Shown: positions 1 to 8,113 of the stretch, one piece after another
Position numbering within the stretch: position 1 is the first letter of the stretch
How the letters are laid out: each line of letters begins with the position of its first letter
Assembly: GCF_002150735.1 (NCBI RefSeq)
Contig: NZ_MUKA01000004.1
Coordinates: forward strand, 62,001-126,000
Origin: Streptomyces africanus
Lineage (GTDB): Bacteria; Actinomycetota; Actinomycetes; Streptomycetales; Streptomycetaceae
Direction of reading: 5' to 3'
DNA length: 64,000 nt
Program-made: the position numbers and the translations under genes
The notes under the pieces: generated by a model
Database searches by the model: none
The model's input: the letters and a program-made list of their open reading frames with translations, nothing else
What the model was told of the DNA's origin: nothing

Positions 1-1
1 C

Positions 2-76
2 CTGGAGCTGGTGGCCGCCACGTATGCGCACGACCGCCGCCGGCACCGTGCCGGACAGGAGGTACGCCACCCATGA
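2..76 (+). CDS. C-terminal end of an upstream gene (partial)
   Basis: An open frame enters from the left edge and ends in a TGA at 74-76. The last 24 residues are rich in Arg and His and end in EVRHP. The stop overlaps the ATG of the next gene (ATGA at 73-76), so the two are probably translated together in one operon. Too little is visible to name a function. Confidence 0.55.
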   Translation: MELVAATYAHDRRRHRAGQEVRHP

Positions 77-555
77 CACCCGGAGAGGACGGTGCCAAGC
101 GCGCCGTGTACGGGCGGCTGGTGAAGGTCCTCATCCACCGGCGTGACGACCGGGGGATGACGCTGGAGGAGTTCGCGAGCCGGTGTGTCCGCCGTGGGGA
201 GGTGCATGAGCTGGTGACCACCGACCACACGGAGACCGCCCCCGGCACCCGGATCGACCGCGTCGGATTCCTGGGCTTCGTGGAGATCGGATGCGCCGGC
301 GTCATCGACCGGGGCGACGAGGTCTGGGCCGACGGGAGCATGGTGGGTTTGGTCCTGGGATTCGACGCCTGCCATTTCCCGAACCACTACAACATCCTCG
401 TCTCGGCGCCCGAACGCCTCACCGGCCTGCAGCTCGGCCTCGCCCCCGAAGCCGAGATCAGGTTCGAGCAGCGCGCCGAGGTGCCGCGCCCGCCCGCAGG
501 CAACCCGACGCCGCACGGGCGACGCTCACCGGCCGATCGTCCGGAGCACCCGTGA
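73..555 (+). CDS. Conserved hypothetical protein, possibly DUF6917-like
   Basis: A 160-residue protein with no signal peptide or membrane segment. Residues 1-130 look folded, with alternating hydrophobic strands and a GFDACHFPNHYNI segment near residues 95-107. The last 30 residues are Pro/Arg-rich and probably disordered. It overlaps the preceding stop by four bases, so it is the distal gene of an operon that starts outside the window. The resemblance to DUF6917 is from memory and weak; no catalytic motif is apparent. Third-position GC is high throughout, supporting it as real coding sequence. Confidence 0.6.
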   Translation: MTPGEDGAKRAVYGRLVKVLIHRRDDRGMTLEEFASRCVRRGEVHELVTTDHTETAPGTRIDRVGFLGFVEIGCAGVIDRGDEVWADGSMVGLVLGFDACHFPNHYNILVSAPERLTGLQLGLAPEAEIRFEQRAEVPRPPAGNPTPHGRRSPADRPEHP

Positions 556-734
556 ACCACGTATCGGCCTCGCCGGGTGGCGCAGTGCCTGGTTCATCCG
601 GGCGCTGACGGCGCTTGGAATGCGGCCGTCGTCCTTGCTCCGTAGGCTCGTACGGGAGTGCTGCCGGCGGGCCGAGATACATCCGGCGCGCCGCGTGCTC
701 GCCTCCAGCGCTTTGAGGTGAGGGGGAGCCGCTC

Positions 735-1343
735 ATGACCACGCCACGGGACCTTTTGATCACGACCATGGACCTGGCGGCCAGTCGCGCGCTGGAACGG
801 GGCAATCTGTCACTCGCGCTCGCGGGAGCCGAGCTGATCGACCTCCTGGATGCCCAAGCCGTCACACTGGCCGGTGATCGCATCGTGCCGAGTGACCGGC
901 GCGCCATGGCTGATCGGATGCTGGACGAAGCTGCGTCGTCGCTCGCGCGACAAGCGCCGTACGACTCGGTCGAGACCTGGCTGTGGCGCAGGGGCCGCGG
1001 CCTGTCCGAGGCCTATCTGGCCGCCCTTGAAGCAGAAGGGCAGCTCAGCCGGCGACGCCACCACCGCTGGATGATCTTCCAGCCCACGCACACAGTGCTG
1101 GTGGATTCGCCCGCACGCCGCCACGCGGCGAACCGCCATGCGTCGGATGAGCCCGTCCTCGCCGCCCTCGCAGCGGCCGCCACACTCGGTGACGAGCCGG
1201 ATGAACAGTCACCGAGCGTGGCCGACGAGGCCGTGGCGACAGTGCTCGCCGCCGTCCAGAACGCGGTAAGGGACCTGGAGGCCGAACGGCAACGGCGAGC
1301 CATCGAGGAGGCGGCCTTCGACAACATCTGGCGGGGCGGCTAG
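735..1343 (+). CDS. GPP34 (GOLPH3/VPS74-like) family protein
   Basis: A 202-residue protein matching the short bacterial GPP34 family. It begins with the typical PRDLLITTMDL segment, continues with an all-helical body containing GNLSLALAGAELIDLL (residues 24-39), and ends in an acidic helical region. In eukaryotes GOLPH3 binds phosphatidylinositol-4-phosphate. Actinomycete copies are abundant and largely uncharacterised, so lipid binding is inference. A GAGGTGAGGGGGA stretch precedes the ATG. The gene stands alone, facing the leftward operon that ends at 1370. Confidence 0.8.
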   Translation: MTTPRDLLITTMDLAASRALERGNLSLALAGAELIDLLDAQAVTLAGDRIVPSDRRAMADRMLDEAASSLARQAPYDSVETWLWRRGRGLSEAYLAALEAEGQLSRRRHHRWMIFQPTHTVLVDSPARRHAANRHASDEPVLAALAAAATLGDEPDEQSPSVADEAVATVLAAVQNAVRDLEAERQRRAIEEAAFDNIWRGG

Positions 1344-1369
1344 GGACCGCACGCTCGCTGTCGAGCCGG

Positions 1370-1669
1370 TCAGGGGCCGAGGCGGAAGGTGAGGGCGACG
1401 GTGCCGCGGAGGTCGAGCCAGGCCTTGTCGGGGCTGCGGACGAGGCGAAGGATCACCTGGTCGCAGTCGGGGCAGCGGCCGACGTATCCCGGGGCCTGTG
1501 CGTAGACGTGCAGGTGCGCCAGAGGCCAGCGACTGCCACAGCCGGTGCACCGGCCGAGAGCGCTGGTCGGGTCGACTGTGAGGATTTCGGAGAGGGGCCC
1601 GGCCAGGGCGTTGCCGTCCTCGTACGCGTACTGGCCGGTGCCAGGGTCATGGTCGGGGTGGTGGGCCAT
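1370..1669 (-). CDS. Zinc-ribbon protein, DUF6510-like
   Basis: About 99 residues with two CxxC pairs (CTGC and CPDC) separated by roughly 30 residues, a zinc-ribbon pattern. The ATG at 1669 is chosen because GGAGG lies five bases upstream, overlapping the end of the flavoreductase gene; an in-frame ATG at 1690 would give seven more residues. Actinomycete homologues commonly sit beside sulfite-oxidase-like and ferredoxin-reductase genes, as here, so it is probably the third gene of that operon. Its role is unknown; a metal-binding accessory to the oxidoreductase pair is a guess. Confidence 0.75.
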   Translation of the reverse strand: MAHHPDHDPGTGQYAYEDGNALAGPLSEILTVDPTSALGRCTGCGSRWPLAHLHVYAQAPGYVGRCPDCDQVILRLVRSPDKAWLDLRGTVALTFRLGP

Positions 1670-1670
1670 G

Positions 1671-2426
1671 TCATCCTCCACTGGGGCCAAAACGTTCGGT
1701 GCGGATGCGGTCCGGGGCGTGGCCCAGGGCTACCAGCAGGTCGGCGGCCGTTTCGACGAAGCCGGTGGGGCCGCAGACGTAGCAGGTGGGTTCGAGATCG
1801 GGCGGCGACCCGGCGGGCGTCAGGTCCGCCGCGGTGAGCCGCCCGGCGGGCCTGGGCCACTGCGGCGGGGTCGAGCGGGTGTAGAGGAACGTCCTGTCGA
1901 GGCCGGGGTCGTCCCGGCTCAGCTCGGTTACGTAGAGCCGGTCTTCGGGTGCGCGCACGGAGTACACCAACCGGAAGGGCGTTCGGCTGCCGACAGCGCG
2001 GCGGACGCGGATCATCGCCATCAGCGGCACCAGACCGGAGCCGCCGGCCACGAGCAGGACCGGTTCCTTCTGCTCGGGGCGCCACACGAACCAGCCGCCG
2101 ACCGGCCCACGCAGTTCCAGCAGGTCACCGACCGCGAGTTCGTCCGCAAGGTACGGGGACACCTCACCGTCGGTGACGCGCTGCACGGTTAGCTCGATGC
2201 GCTCGCCGTCCGGCGCCGAGGCCAGGGAGTAGCTGCGCTGTGTGCTGTAGCCGTCCTCCGCGGTGAGCCGCACATCGATGTGCTGGCCCGCCAGATGGCC
2301 CGGCCAGCCGGGGACGTCGAAGACCAGGGTGTGCGCGGCGGGGGACTCGGGGCGCCGGTCGGCCAGCCGGGCCGTCTTCCAGCGCAGCCGGTCGCCTAGT
2401 CGCCCTGGTACCGCTGCTCGCGCCAT
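1671..2426 (-). CDS. Ferredoxin-NADP reductase-like FAD-binding oxidoreductase
   Basis: A 251-residue protein with an N-terminal FAD-binding barrel (RSYSLASAP, the RxYS flavin motif, near residue 60) and a C-terminal NAD(P)-binding domain (LLVAGGSGLVPLMAMIR, then CYVCGPTGFVE). No 2Fe-2S domain follows, so it is the short reductase type. The ATG at 2426 lies 31 bases inside the end of the molybdopterin enzyme gene, an arrangement that suggests translational coupling. It probably supplies or removes electrons for that enzyme; the physiological partner is not shown by sequence. Confidence 0.88.
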   Translation of the reverse strand: MARAAVPGRLGDRLRWKTARLADRRPESPAAHTLVFDVPGWPGHLAGQHIDVRLTAEDGYSTQRSYSLASAPDGERIELTVQRVTDGEVSPYLADELAVGDLLELRGPVGGWFVWRPEQKEPVLLVAGGSGLVPLMAMIRVRRAVGSRTPFRLVYSVRAPEDRLYVTELSRDDPGLDRTFLYTRSTPPQWPRPAGRLTAADLTPAGSPPDLEPTCYVCGPTGFVETAADLLVALGHAPDRIRTERFGPSGG

Positions 2427-2995
2427 GGGTCCCCGTAGTCGTGATAGCCGGCGCTCTCCCAGAAGCCCGGTTCGTCCTCGAGGAGCAACTGGATCCCGCG
2501 CACCCACTTCGCGGACTTCCACAGATACAGGTGCGGGACCAGCAGCCTGGCCGGGCCGCCGTGCTCGGGCGCCAGGTCCTCCCCGTCGTGGCGGTACGCG
2601 ATCCACGCCTGCCCGTCGAGCAGGTCCTCCAGCGGCAGGTTGGTCGTGTAGCCACCGTAGGAGTGGACGAGCGCGAATTCCGCGGCGGTCTCCACGTCCT
2701 CCAGAAGGACGTCCAGGGAGACCCCCTGCCACTCCGTGGCGAACTTCGACCACTTCGTGACGCAGTGCAGGTCCACCGTCGGCGTCTGGCTGGGCAGCGC
2801 CATGAGCTGCGCCCAGTTCCAGCTGTGCCGCGCGCCCGTCTCGGTGCGGACGGTGAGCTCCCACCCGTCACGGTCCACCCTCGGCGTGGGCCCGGCGGAC
2901 AGGACCGGGAAGTCGGTGGTCTCGTACTGCCCGGGAGGCAGCTTGTGGTGCGTATCGCCTGGTCGGCCGCGGAATCCGCGCGAAACGATGGCCAT
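2396..2995 (-). CDS. Sulfite-oxidase-like molybdopterin-dependent oxidoreductase
   Basis: A 199-residue single-domain protein of the sulfite oxidase / MsrP (YedY) fold. The LHCVTKW segment holds Cys78, the predicted molybdenum ligand, followed by the conserved VHSYGGYTTNLPLEDLL and GGPARLLVPHLYLWKSAKWV segments. No Tat signal is seen, so it is probably cytoplasmic, unlike MsrP. The start at 2995 (MAIVSRGF) fits the usual beginning of this family; an ATG at 3052 would add 19 unconserved residues. It leads an operon with the flavoreductase and zinc-ribbon protein. The substrate is unknown. Confidence 0.88.
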   Translation of the reverse strand: MAIVSRGFRGRPGDTHHKLPPGQYETTDFPVLSAGPTPRVDRDGWELTVRTETGARHSWNWAQLMALPSQTPTVDLHCVTKWSKFATEWQGVSLDVLLEDVETAAEFALVHSYGGYTTNLPLEDLLDGQAWIAYRHDGEDLAPEHGGPARLLVPHLYLWKSAKWVRGIQLLLEDEPGFWESAGYHDYGDPWREQRYQGD

Positions 2996-3112
2996 GCCGT
3001 GCCGCCGTTCTCCGAAGGTGCACTCTTTGCCATTGTTGACGACATGGCGCATCAGAGCATCTGCGGTGTCAGCCGGGGCCCTCTTCGCTCTCCTTCCTGC
3101 GGCTTCCGGTCC

Positions 3113-4675
3113 TCAGACGCCCCTCCTCCAGATCTCCGTGAACCGGTCGAGCAGTGCGGCCGCCGCCGTCACGTCGTCCGTGAGCGGCCGGTCGGCCTGG
3201 TCCTCGTCGAGCACCGACAGGGCGAGTTCCAGCGCGCGGCCCACGGGAAGATCCGGATCGGGCCAGATCTCGCGCTGGCGCAGTGCCCGTACGGCGGCGA
3301 CGAGTTCGCAGCCGACGACCAGACGGTACGCACGGCACGCGCGCAGCGTCTGACGCGCGGCGAGCGAGGCGAAGCTGGCCTGTTCCTCGACACCTCGGGA
3401 GAGGACGGCGTGGCCGAGCGACGCCGGCGCCGAGAAGGCCCGCAGTTCGCCGAGGGCGGCGCCGGCGGCGTACTCCAGGATCATGACGCCGGAGGAGGCG
3501 GGTTCGTGGTCGGCGAGGAAGGGGCGCAGGCGGGTGTAGACGGGCTCGTTGAGGGAGGAGAGCCGTGACGTCGACAGCCGGGCCACCTGGGTGAGGGCCA
3601 GCCTGAAGTGGTCCAGAGCGAGGGCGAGTTGGGCCTGGTAGAAGCCGCCGTGGTGGTAGGCCGCCATGTCCTCGGGGGTGATCAGCGGGTTCTCGGCGGC
3701 CGCGTTGATCTCGATCGCGACGACCTCTTCCAGGGCGTCGGCCGCGTCATGGGCGGGACCGTGGATCTGGGGGAGACAGCGGAAGCCGTACGGGTCCTGG
3801 AGCCGCCCGAGCGGCGGGGTGGGCCGGTCGGCGGCACCGAGCAACTCCCGCATGCGCCGGGCGACTTCGACGGAGCCTCGGTGCGGCCGGGCGGTGTGCA
3901 CGGGCGCGGCGTACGCCTCGTGCGCCCCGTCGACCGCCAGCACGGACAGGGCGCCGACGACCTGCGTGGCCTCCAGCAGCCCCCGCAGCTCGTGCAGGGC
4001 GAGCGCGGCCTGGCCGAGTGTGAGGGCGTTGCTGCTGATGAAGGCGAGAGCGTCGTTGTTGTCGAGGTGCTGGGGCTCGGGGGCACCGACCACACCTCGT
4101 GGCTCTCCGCAGGCGCCGCCCGCGCCCGGGAAACCCGCTTCCCGCCACGGATGCTCTCCCGCCAGCGCCAGTCCCACCTGGGCCAGCGCCGCGATGTCCC
4201 CGGTGCCCACCGATCCGAACTCGTTGACGACCGGATACGCCCCGCTCTCCAGCGCCTCGCACAGCGCGGTGACCATGGTCGGCCGCAGCCCCGCACCCCC
4301 GGCCAGCAGCTGGTTCGCGCGGACGGCGAGCAGCGCGCGGACCTCGCGGGCGGGCAGTTCCTCCCCGATGGCGCCGGCGTGGCTGCGCAGCAGCCGGAGG
4401 CCGTGCTCGGCGGCCGCCTCGGTGGGCACGTCCTCGTTCCGGTTGGCACCGACGCCGGTGGAGCGGCCGTAGACGCGTCCGGTCGCGGCGATCTGCCGGG
4501 CGGCGTCCCAGGACTCCGCCACCCGCTTCATCGCGTCGGCCCTGAGCACCGGCCGCGCCCTCCCGTCGGCGAGGCGTACGACGTCCTCGACCCGGAGTCC
4601 GATCCCGTCGAGGACCACTGGGCCGGTATGCCCGGACGACACAGCACCGGCCGCGTCCACGATCTGAGACGACAT
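3113..4675 (-). CDS. Aromatic amino acid lyase (HAL/PAL) homologue lacking the MIO triad
   Basis: A 520-residue member of the histidine/phenylalanine ammonia-lyase superfamily. Seen: YGRSTGVG with Tyr69, LRSHAGAIG, QDPYGFRCLPQIHG (the conserved substrate-binding Arg region) and AENPLIT. At residues 154-160, where lyases read GSVG-ASG-D, it reads GSVGTGD: one residue shorter, without the Ala-Ser-Gly that cyclises to the MIO electrophile. It is therefore unlikely to be an ordinary histidine ammonia-lyase. It may eliminate a better leaving group (as ergothionase removes trimethylamine), be an isomerase, or be inactive. It is divergent from a betaine-type importer, hinting at a quaternary-amine substrate. 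GTG at 4678 is an alternative start. Confidence 0.85.
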   Translation of the reverse strand: MSSQIVDAAGAVSSGHTGPVVLDGIGLRVEDVVRLADGRARPVLRADAMKRVAESWDAARQIAATGRVYGRSTGVGANRNEDVPTEAAAEHGLRLLRSHAGAIGEELPAREVRALLAVRANQLLAGGAGLRPTMVTALCEALESGAYPVVNEFGSVGTGDIAALAQVGLALAGEHPWREAGFPGAGGACGEPRGVVGAPEPQHLDNNDALAFISSNALTLGQAALALHELRGLLEATQVVGALSVLAVDGAHEAYAAPVHTARPHRGSVEVARRMRELLGAADRPTPPLGRLQDPYGFRCLPQIHGPAHDAADALEEVVAIEINAAAENPLITPEDMAAYHHGGFYQAQLALALDHFRLALTQVARLSTSRLSSLNEPVYTRLRPFLADHEPASSGVMILEYAAGAALGELRAFSAPASLGHAVLSRGVEEQASFASLAARQTLRACRAYRLVVGCELVAAVRALRQREIWPDPDLPVGRALELALSVLDEDQADRPLTDDVTAAAALLDRFTEIWRRGV

Positions 4676-4816
4676 CACGCCCAAACTCCCCTCAAGGTGG
4701 ACATCCGATCTTGTCTGGCGGTCAGCCGTTACGTCGGATTAACGCCAAACCGTTGACAACCTATTCACGTACCGAGAACTCTGCATGACGTTATACAGCC
4801 GGGCAAGGGACATCTC
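4676..4816. promoter_or_regulatory. Divergent intergenic region between lyase-like gene and importer operon
   Basis: 141 bases separate the lyase-like gene from the ABC importer, so both promoters should lie here. A TTGACA hexamer at 4753-4758 could be a -35 box for the rightward operon, but no convincing -10 follows at standard spacing. The stretch is AT-richer than the flanking genes. A GAGGGGAG ribosome-binding site for the leftward gene lies at 4686-4693. Confidence 0.4.
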
Positions 4817-5851
4817 ATGATCCAGTTCGACGCGGTCCACAAGCGCTTCCCCAACGGCACGACAGCAGTCCACGACCTCACCCTCGACATGGCGGAAGGC
4901 GGCGTGACCGTCCTCGTCGGATCTTCCGGTTGCGGCAAGACGACCACCCTGCGCATGATCAACCGGATGGTCGAGCCGACCTCAGGCACCATCCGCGTCG
5001 GCGGCCAGGACGTCACCCGGCAGGACGCCGCGGAACTGCGCCGCTCCATCGGATACGTCATCCAGCAGGCCGGTCTCTTCCCGCACCGCACGGTGCTCGA
5101 CAACATCGCCACCGTGCCGCTGCTCCTGGGCCACGGCCGCAGGAAGGCCCGGGCCCGCGCGGCCGGGCTGCTGGAGACCGTGGGCCTGTCGGCCGAGGCC
5201 GGCAAGCGCTACCCGCACCAGCTCTCCGGCGGCCAGCAGCAGCGCGTCGGCGTGGCCCGCGCGCTCGCCGCCGACCCGCCGGTGCTCCTCATGGACGAGC
5301 CGTTCGGCGCGGTCGACCCGGTCGTGCGCACCCAGCTCCAGGACGAACTGCTCCGGCTCCAGAAGGAGTTGAGCAAGACCATCGTCTTCGTCACCCACGA
5401 CATCGACGAGGCCGTACGGCTGGGCGACCAGATCGCGATCTTCCGGACCGGTGGCCACCTGGTCCAGTGCGCCTCACCCACCGAGCTCCTGGCCCGCCCG
5501 GCCGACGACTTCGTGGCCGGCTTCCTCGGCGCCGAGCGCGGTCTGAAGCTGCTCTCGCTGAAGACCCTCGCGGCCGTCCCGCAGGGCCCGGCCCCGGAGG
5601 GCGGCCCCTGGACCCTCGTACTCGACGCGGCGAACAAGCCCCTGCACTGGGCCTCGGACGATGCCGAACTCCCCGTACGAGCGCTCAAGGACGACGACTC
5701 CCTGCTGTCGGCCCTCGACGAGTCCATCGCCTCCCCCACCGGCCTGATAGCCCGCGTCGACGCCGACGGCGTCCTCACCGGCGTCTCGTCCCGTGACGAC
5801 ATCCACCAGCACGCAGGGCAGGCCCACACGGAAGCCCGGGTGGCCGCATGA
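4817..5851 (+). CDS. Betaine/choline-type ABC importer, ATP-binding subunit
   Basis: A 344-residue ATPase: Walker A GSSGCGKTT (near residue 36), signature LSGGQQQRVGVARAL, Walker B VLLMDEPFGAVDP, and a switch His in FVTHD. After residue 240 an extra domain ends in TGVSSRDDIHQHAG, like the CBS-type tail of OpuCA/ProV ATPases that senses ionic strength. It opens a four-gene operon and overlaps the next gene by four bases. Family knowledge points to glycine betaine, choline, carnitine or proline-betaine; relatives of this class also import ergothioneine. Confidence 0.9.
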   Translation: MIQFDAVHKRFPNGTTAVHDLTLDMAEGGVTVLVGSSGCGKTTTLRMINRMVEPTSGTIRVGGQDVTRQDAAELRRSIGYVIQQAGLFPHRTVLDNIATVPLLLGHGRRKARARAAGLLETVGLSAEAGKRYPHQLSGGQQQRVGVARALAADPPVLLMDEPFGAVDPVVRTQLQDELLRLQKELSKTIVFVTHDIDEAVRLGDQIAIFRTGGHLVQCASPTELLARPADDFVAGFLGAERGLKLLSLKTLAAVPQGPAPEGGPWTLVLDAANKPLHWASDDAELPVRALKDDDSLLSALDESIASPTGLIARVDADGVLTGVSSRDDIHQHAGQAHTEARVAA

Positions 5852-6489
5852 CGATCGACTGGTCGTGGATCGGCGACCACACCGACGACCTCACCACCCT
5901 CACGGTCTCCCACCTCCAGGCCGCCCTGTCCGCCGTCCTGTTCGGCGTCCTGATCTCGCTCCCCCTGGCCGTGGTCGCCCACCGGATCCGCCCCTTGCGC
6001 GGCTTCCTGCTCGGCATCTCGAACGTCCTGTTCACGATCCCGTCGATCGCGATCTTCGTGCTCCTGCTGCCGGTCAGCGGCCTCACCCGCACCACCACCG
6101 TGATCGGCCTGACCATCTACACGCTGGTCGTGCTGCTCCGGAACACCGTGGAGGGCCTCGACTCGGTCCCCGCGAAGACGAAGGAGGCGGCGAAGGCGAT
6201 GGGCACGCGCCCCCTGCGCACGCTCCTGACGGTCGAGTTCCCGCTGGCGCTCCCCGTGATCATGGCGGGCGTCCGCATCGCGACGGTCATGTCGATCTCC
6301 CTCGTCTCGGTCGCGACCTACATCGGCGACGGCGGCCTCGGCCAGCTCTTCACCGACGGCTTCCAGCGCAACTTCCCGACGCCGGTGATCGCGGGAGTGG
6401 TCCTCACGATCCTCCTGGCCGTGGTCGCGGACGCGGCCCTGGTCGCCGTCCAGTACGTCCTGACCCCGTGGCGGAGGCGGCGAGCCTGA
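5848..6489 (+). CDS. Betaine/choline-type ABC importer, permease 1
   Basis: A 213-residue membrane protein with about five or six transmembrane helices and the binding-protein-dependent permease signature near residues 108-125 (AKTKEAAKAMGTRPLRTLL), which contacts the ATPase. It is the OpuCB/OpuCD type, without a fused binding domain. The ATG overlaps the ATPase stop (ATGA), and the second permease follows one base after its stop, so the two should form a heterodimeric channel. Confidence 0.9.
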   Translation: MTIDWSWIGDHTDDLTTLTVSHLQAALSAVLFGVLISLPLAVVAHRIRPLRGFLLGISNVLFTIPSIAIFVLLLPVSGLTRTTTVIGLTIYTLVVLLRNTVEGLDSVPAKTKEAAKAMGTRPLRTLLTVEFPLALPVIMAGVRIATVMSISLVSVATYIGDGGLGQLFTDGFQRNFPTPVIAGVVLTILLAVVADAALVAVQYVLTPWRRRRA

Positions 6490-6490
6490 C

Positions 6491-7153
6491 ATGTACGAAC
6501 TCTTCAAGAACCTCGGCAGCTGGCTGACCAGCGGCGCCCAGTGGTCCGGCTCGGACGGCATCGTCCACCGCCTCGCCGAGCACCTCCAGTACTCCCTCCT
6601 CGCCACGCTCATCGCGGCCGCCATCGGCCTCCCGCTGGGCCTGCTGATCGGGCACACCGGCAAGGGCGCGTTCGTCGCCATCAACCTGGCGTCGTTCGGC
6701 CGCGCGCTCCCCACCGTCGGCCTGGTCGTCCTGGTCTTCCTGGCCGGCGGACTGTCCATGGTCCCGGTCTACGTGGCCCTGGTCGCCCTGGCGGTCCCGG
6801 CGATCGTCACCAACACCTACGCCGGGATGACCGCCGTCGACCCGGACGTGAAGGACGCGGCGCGCGGGCAGGGCATGCGCGGCCACCAAGTCCTGTTCCA
6901 GGTCGAGTTGCCGCTCGCCCTCCCCCTGATCATGACGGGCCTGCGCCTGGCGCTCATCCAGGTCGTCGCCACGGCCACGATCGCCGCGTACGTCTCCTTC
7001 GGCGGCCTCGGCCGCTACGTCTTCGACGGCCTGGCCCAGCGCGACCTCGTGCAGGTGCTCGGCGGCGCGGTGCTGGTCGCCGCCGTGGCCGTCGTACTCG
7101 ATCTGCTGCTGAGCACCCTCCAGCGCTTCCTCTTCCGACACCGCACTGCCTAG
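6491..7153 (+). CDS. Betaine/choline-type ABC importer, permease 2
   Basis: A 220-residue inner-membrane permease paralogous to the preceding one. Its coupling-helix segment reads VKDAARGQGMRGHQVLFQ, followed by the LPLALPLIMTGLRLALIQ helix typical of OpuC-like permeases. The N-terminal 30 residues are longer and amphipathic. It lies one base after permease 1 and ten bases before the binding protein, fixing its place in the operon. Confidence 0.9.
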   Translation: MYELFKNLGSWLTSGAQWSGSDGIVHRLAEHLQYSLLATLIAAAIGLPLGLLIGHTGKGAFVAINLASFGRALPTVGLVVLVFLAGGLSMVPVYVALVALAVPAIVTNTYAGMTAVDPDVKDAARGQGMRGHQVLFQVELPLALPLIMTGLRLALIQVVATATIAAYVSFGGLGRYVFDGLAQRDLVQVLGGAVLVAAVAVVLDLLLSTLQRFLFRHRTA

Positions 7154-7163
7154 GGACCCCTCG

Positions 7164-8093
7164 ATGAACCGACGCACTCTCCTCGGCGGCCTCTTCGCAG
7201 CGGCCTCCGTCCCCGCCCTGACCGCCTGCGCGAGCGGCATCACCTCCCTCGACAACCAGGGCGCAACAACCTCCGGCGGCGGCTCCAGCAAGGGCGGAGT
7301 CACCATCGGCACCGCCAACTTCACCGAGAACCAGGTGCTGGGGTATCTGTACGCGGCCGTGCTCACGGCAGCCGGTGTCGAGACGAACGTCCGCCCCAAC
7401 CTCGGCACCCGCGAGATCCTCATCCCCGCGATCAAGGGCGGCGACATCGACCTCCTGCCCGAGTACCAGGGCGCCCTCCTGCACTACCTCGACCCCAAGG
7501 CGACGGCGACCGAGGAGGGCGAGATGCAGAACGCCCTCGCCGTCGCGCTCCCCGCCGGCCTCCAGGTGCTGCCGTACGGCATGGCGGAGGACTCGGACGC
7601 CTTCGTGGTCACGCGGGAGACGGCGAAGAAGTACGGCCTGACCTCCCTGGCCGACCTGAAGAAGCAGAACGGCAGGCTGGTCATCGGCGCGGCGCCGGAG
7701 GTGAAGAAGCGCCAGGTGGGTGTGGTCGGCCTCAAGGACGTCTACGGGGTGGAGTTCAAGGAGTTCAAGTCCCTCGACTCCTCCGGCCCCCTGGTCAAAG
7801 GCGCCCTGAAGAAGGGCGACGTGGACGTGGCGAACCTCTTCACCACGGACACCGACATCCAGGCCAACGACTGGGTGGTCCTGACGGACCCCGAGAACCT
7901 CATCCCCGGCCAGCACGTCGTCCCGCTCATCGCCGACCGCAAGGCCGACTCCACGGTCCGCAAGGCCCTGGCCCGCCTCGGCAACGTCCTCACCACGGCC
8001 CAGCTCACCGAGCTCAACCGCCAGGTGGACAAGGACAAGAAGGACCCGGAGGACGTGGCGGACACGTACGCGAAGCAGCACGGGCTGGCTTGA
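7164..8093 (+). CDS. Betaine/choline-type ABC importer, substrate-binding lipoprotein
   Basis: A 309-residue protein with an N-terminal RR, a hydrophobic stretch and the lipobox LTAC (Cys22), so it is anchored to the outer face of the membrane. The mature part has the OpuAC/ProX fold: TIGTANFTENQVLGYLYAAV, then GGDIDLLPEYQGALLHYL. Aromatic-cage residues that clamp trimethylammonium groups cannot be assigned without alignment. It is the last gene of the importer operon and faces the phosphatase gene at 8114; no strong terminator hairpin is visible in the 20-base gap. Confidence 0.9.
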   Translation: MNRRTLLGGLFAAASVPALTACASGITSLDNQGATTSGGGSSKGGVTIGTANFTENQVLGYLYAAVLTAAGVETNVRPNLGTREILIPAIKGGDIDLLPEYQGALLHYLDPKATATEEGEMQNALAVALPAGLQVLPYGMAEDSDAFVVTRETAKKYGLTSLADLKKQNGRLVIGAAPEVKKRQVGVVGLKDVYGVEFKEFKSLDSSGPLVKGALKKGDVDVANLFTTDTDIQANDWVVLTDPENLIPGQHVVPLIADRKADSTVRKALARLGNVLTTAQLTELNRQVDKDKKDPEDVADTYAKQHGLA

Positions 8094-8113
8094 CGAGGCC
8101 GGGAATCCGAGAC

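Noticed and set aside
3113-4675. Ordinary histidine ammonia-lyase (hutH)
   Set aside because: The MIO-forming Ala-Ser-Gly is absent in the nucleotide sequence itself, and no other histidine utilisation genes are nearby.
1953-8081. Long open frames on strands opposite to the flavoreductase, ABC importer and lyase genes
   Set aside because: They are antisense shadows of high-GC genes: composition is Arg/Pro/Gly-rich, with no motifs and no ribosome-binding sites.
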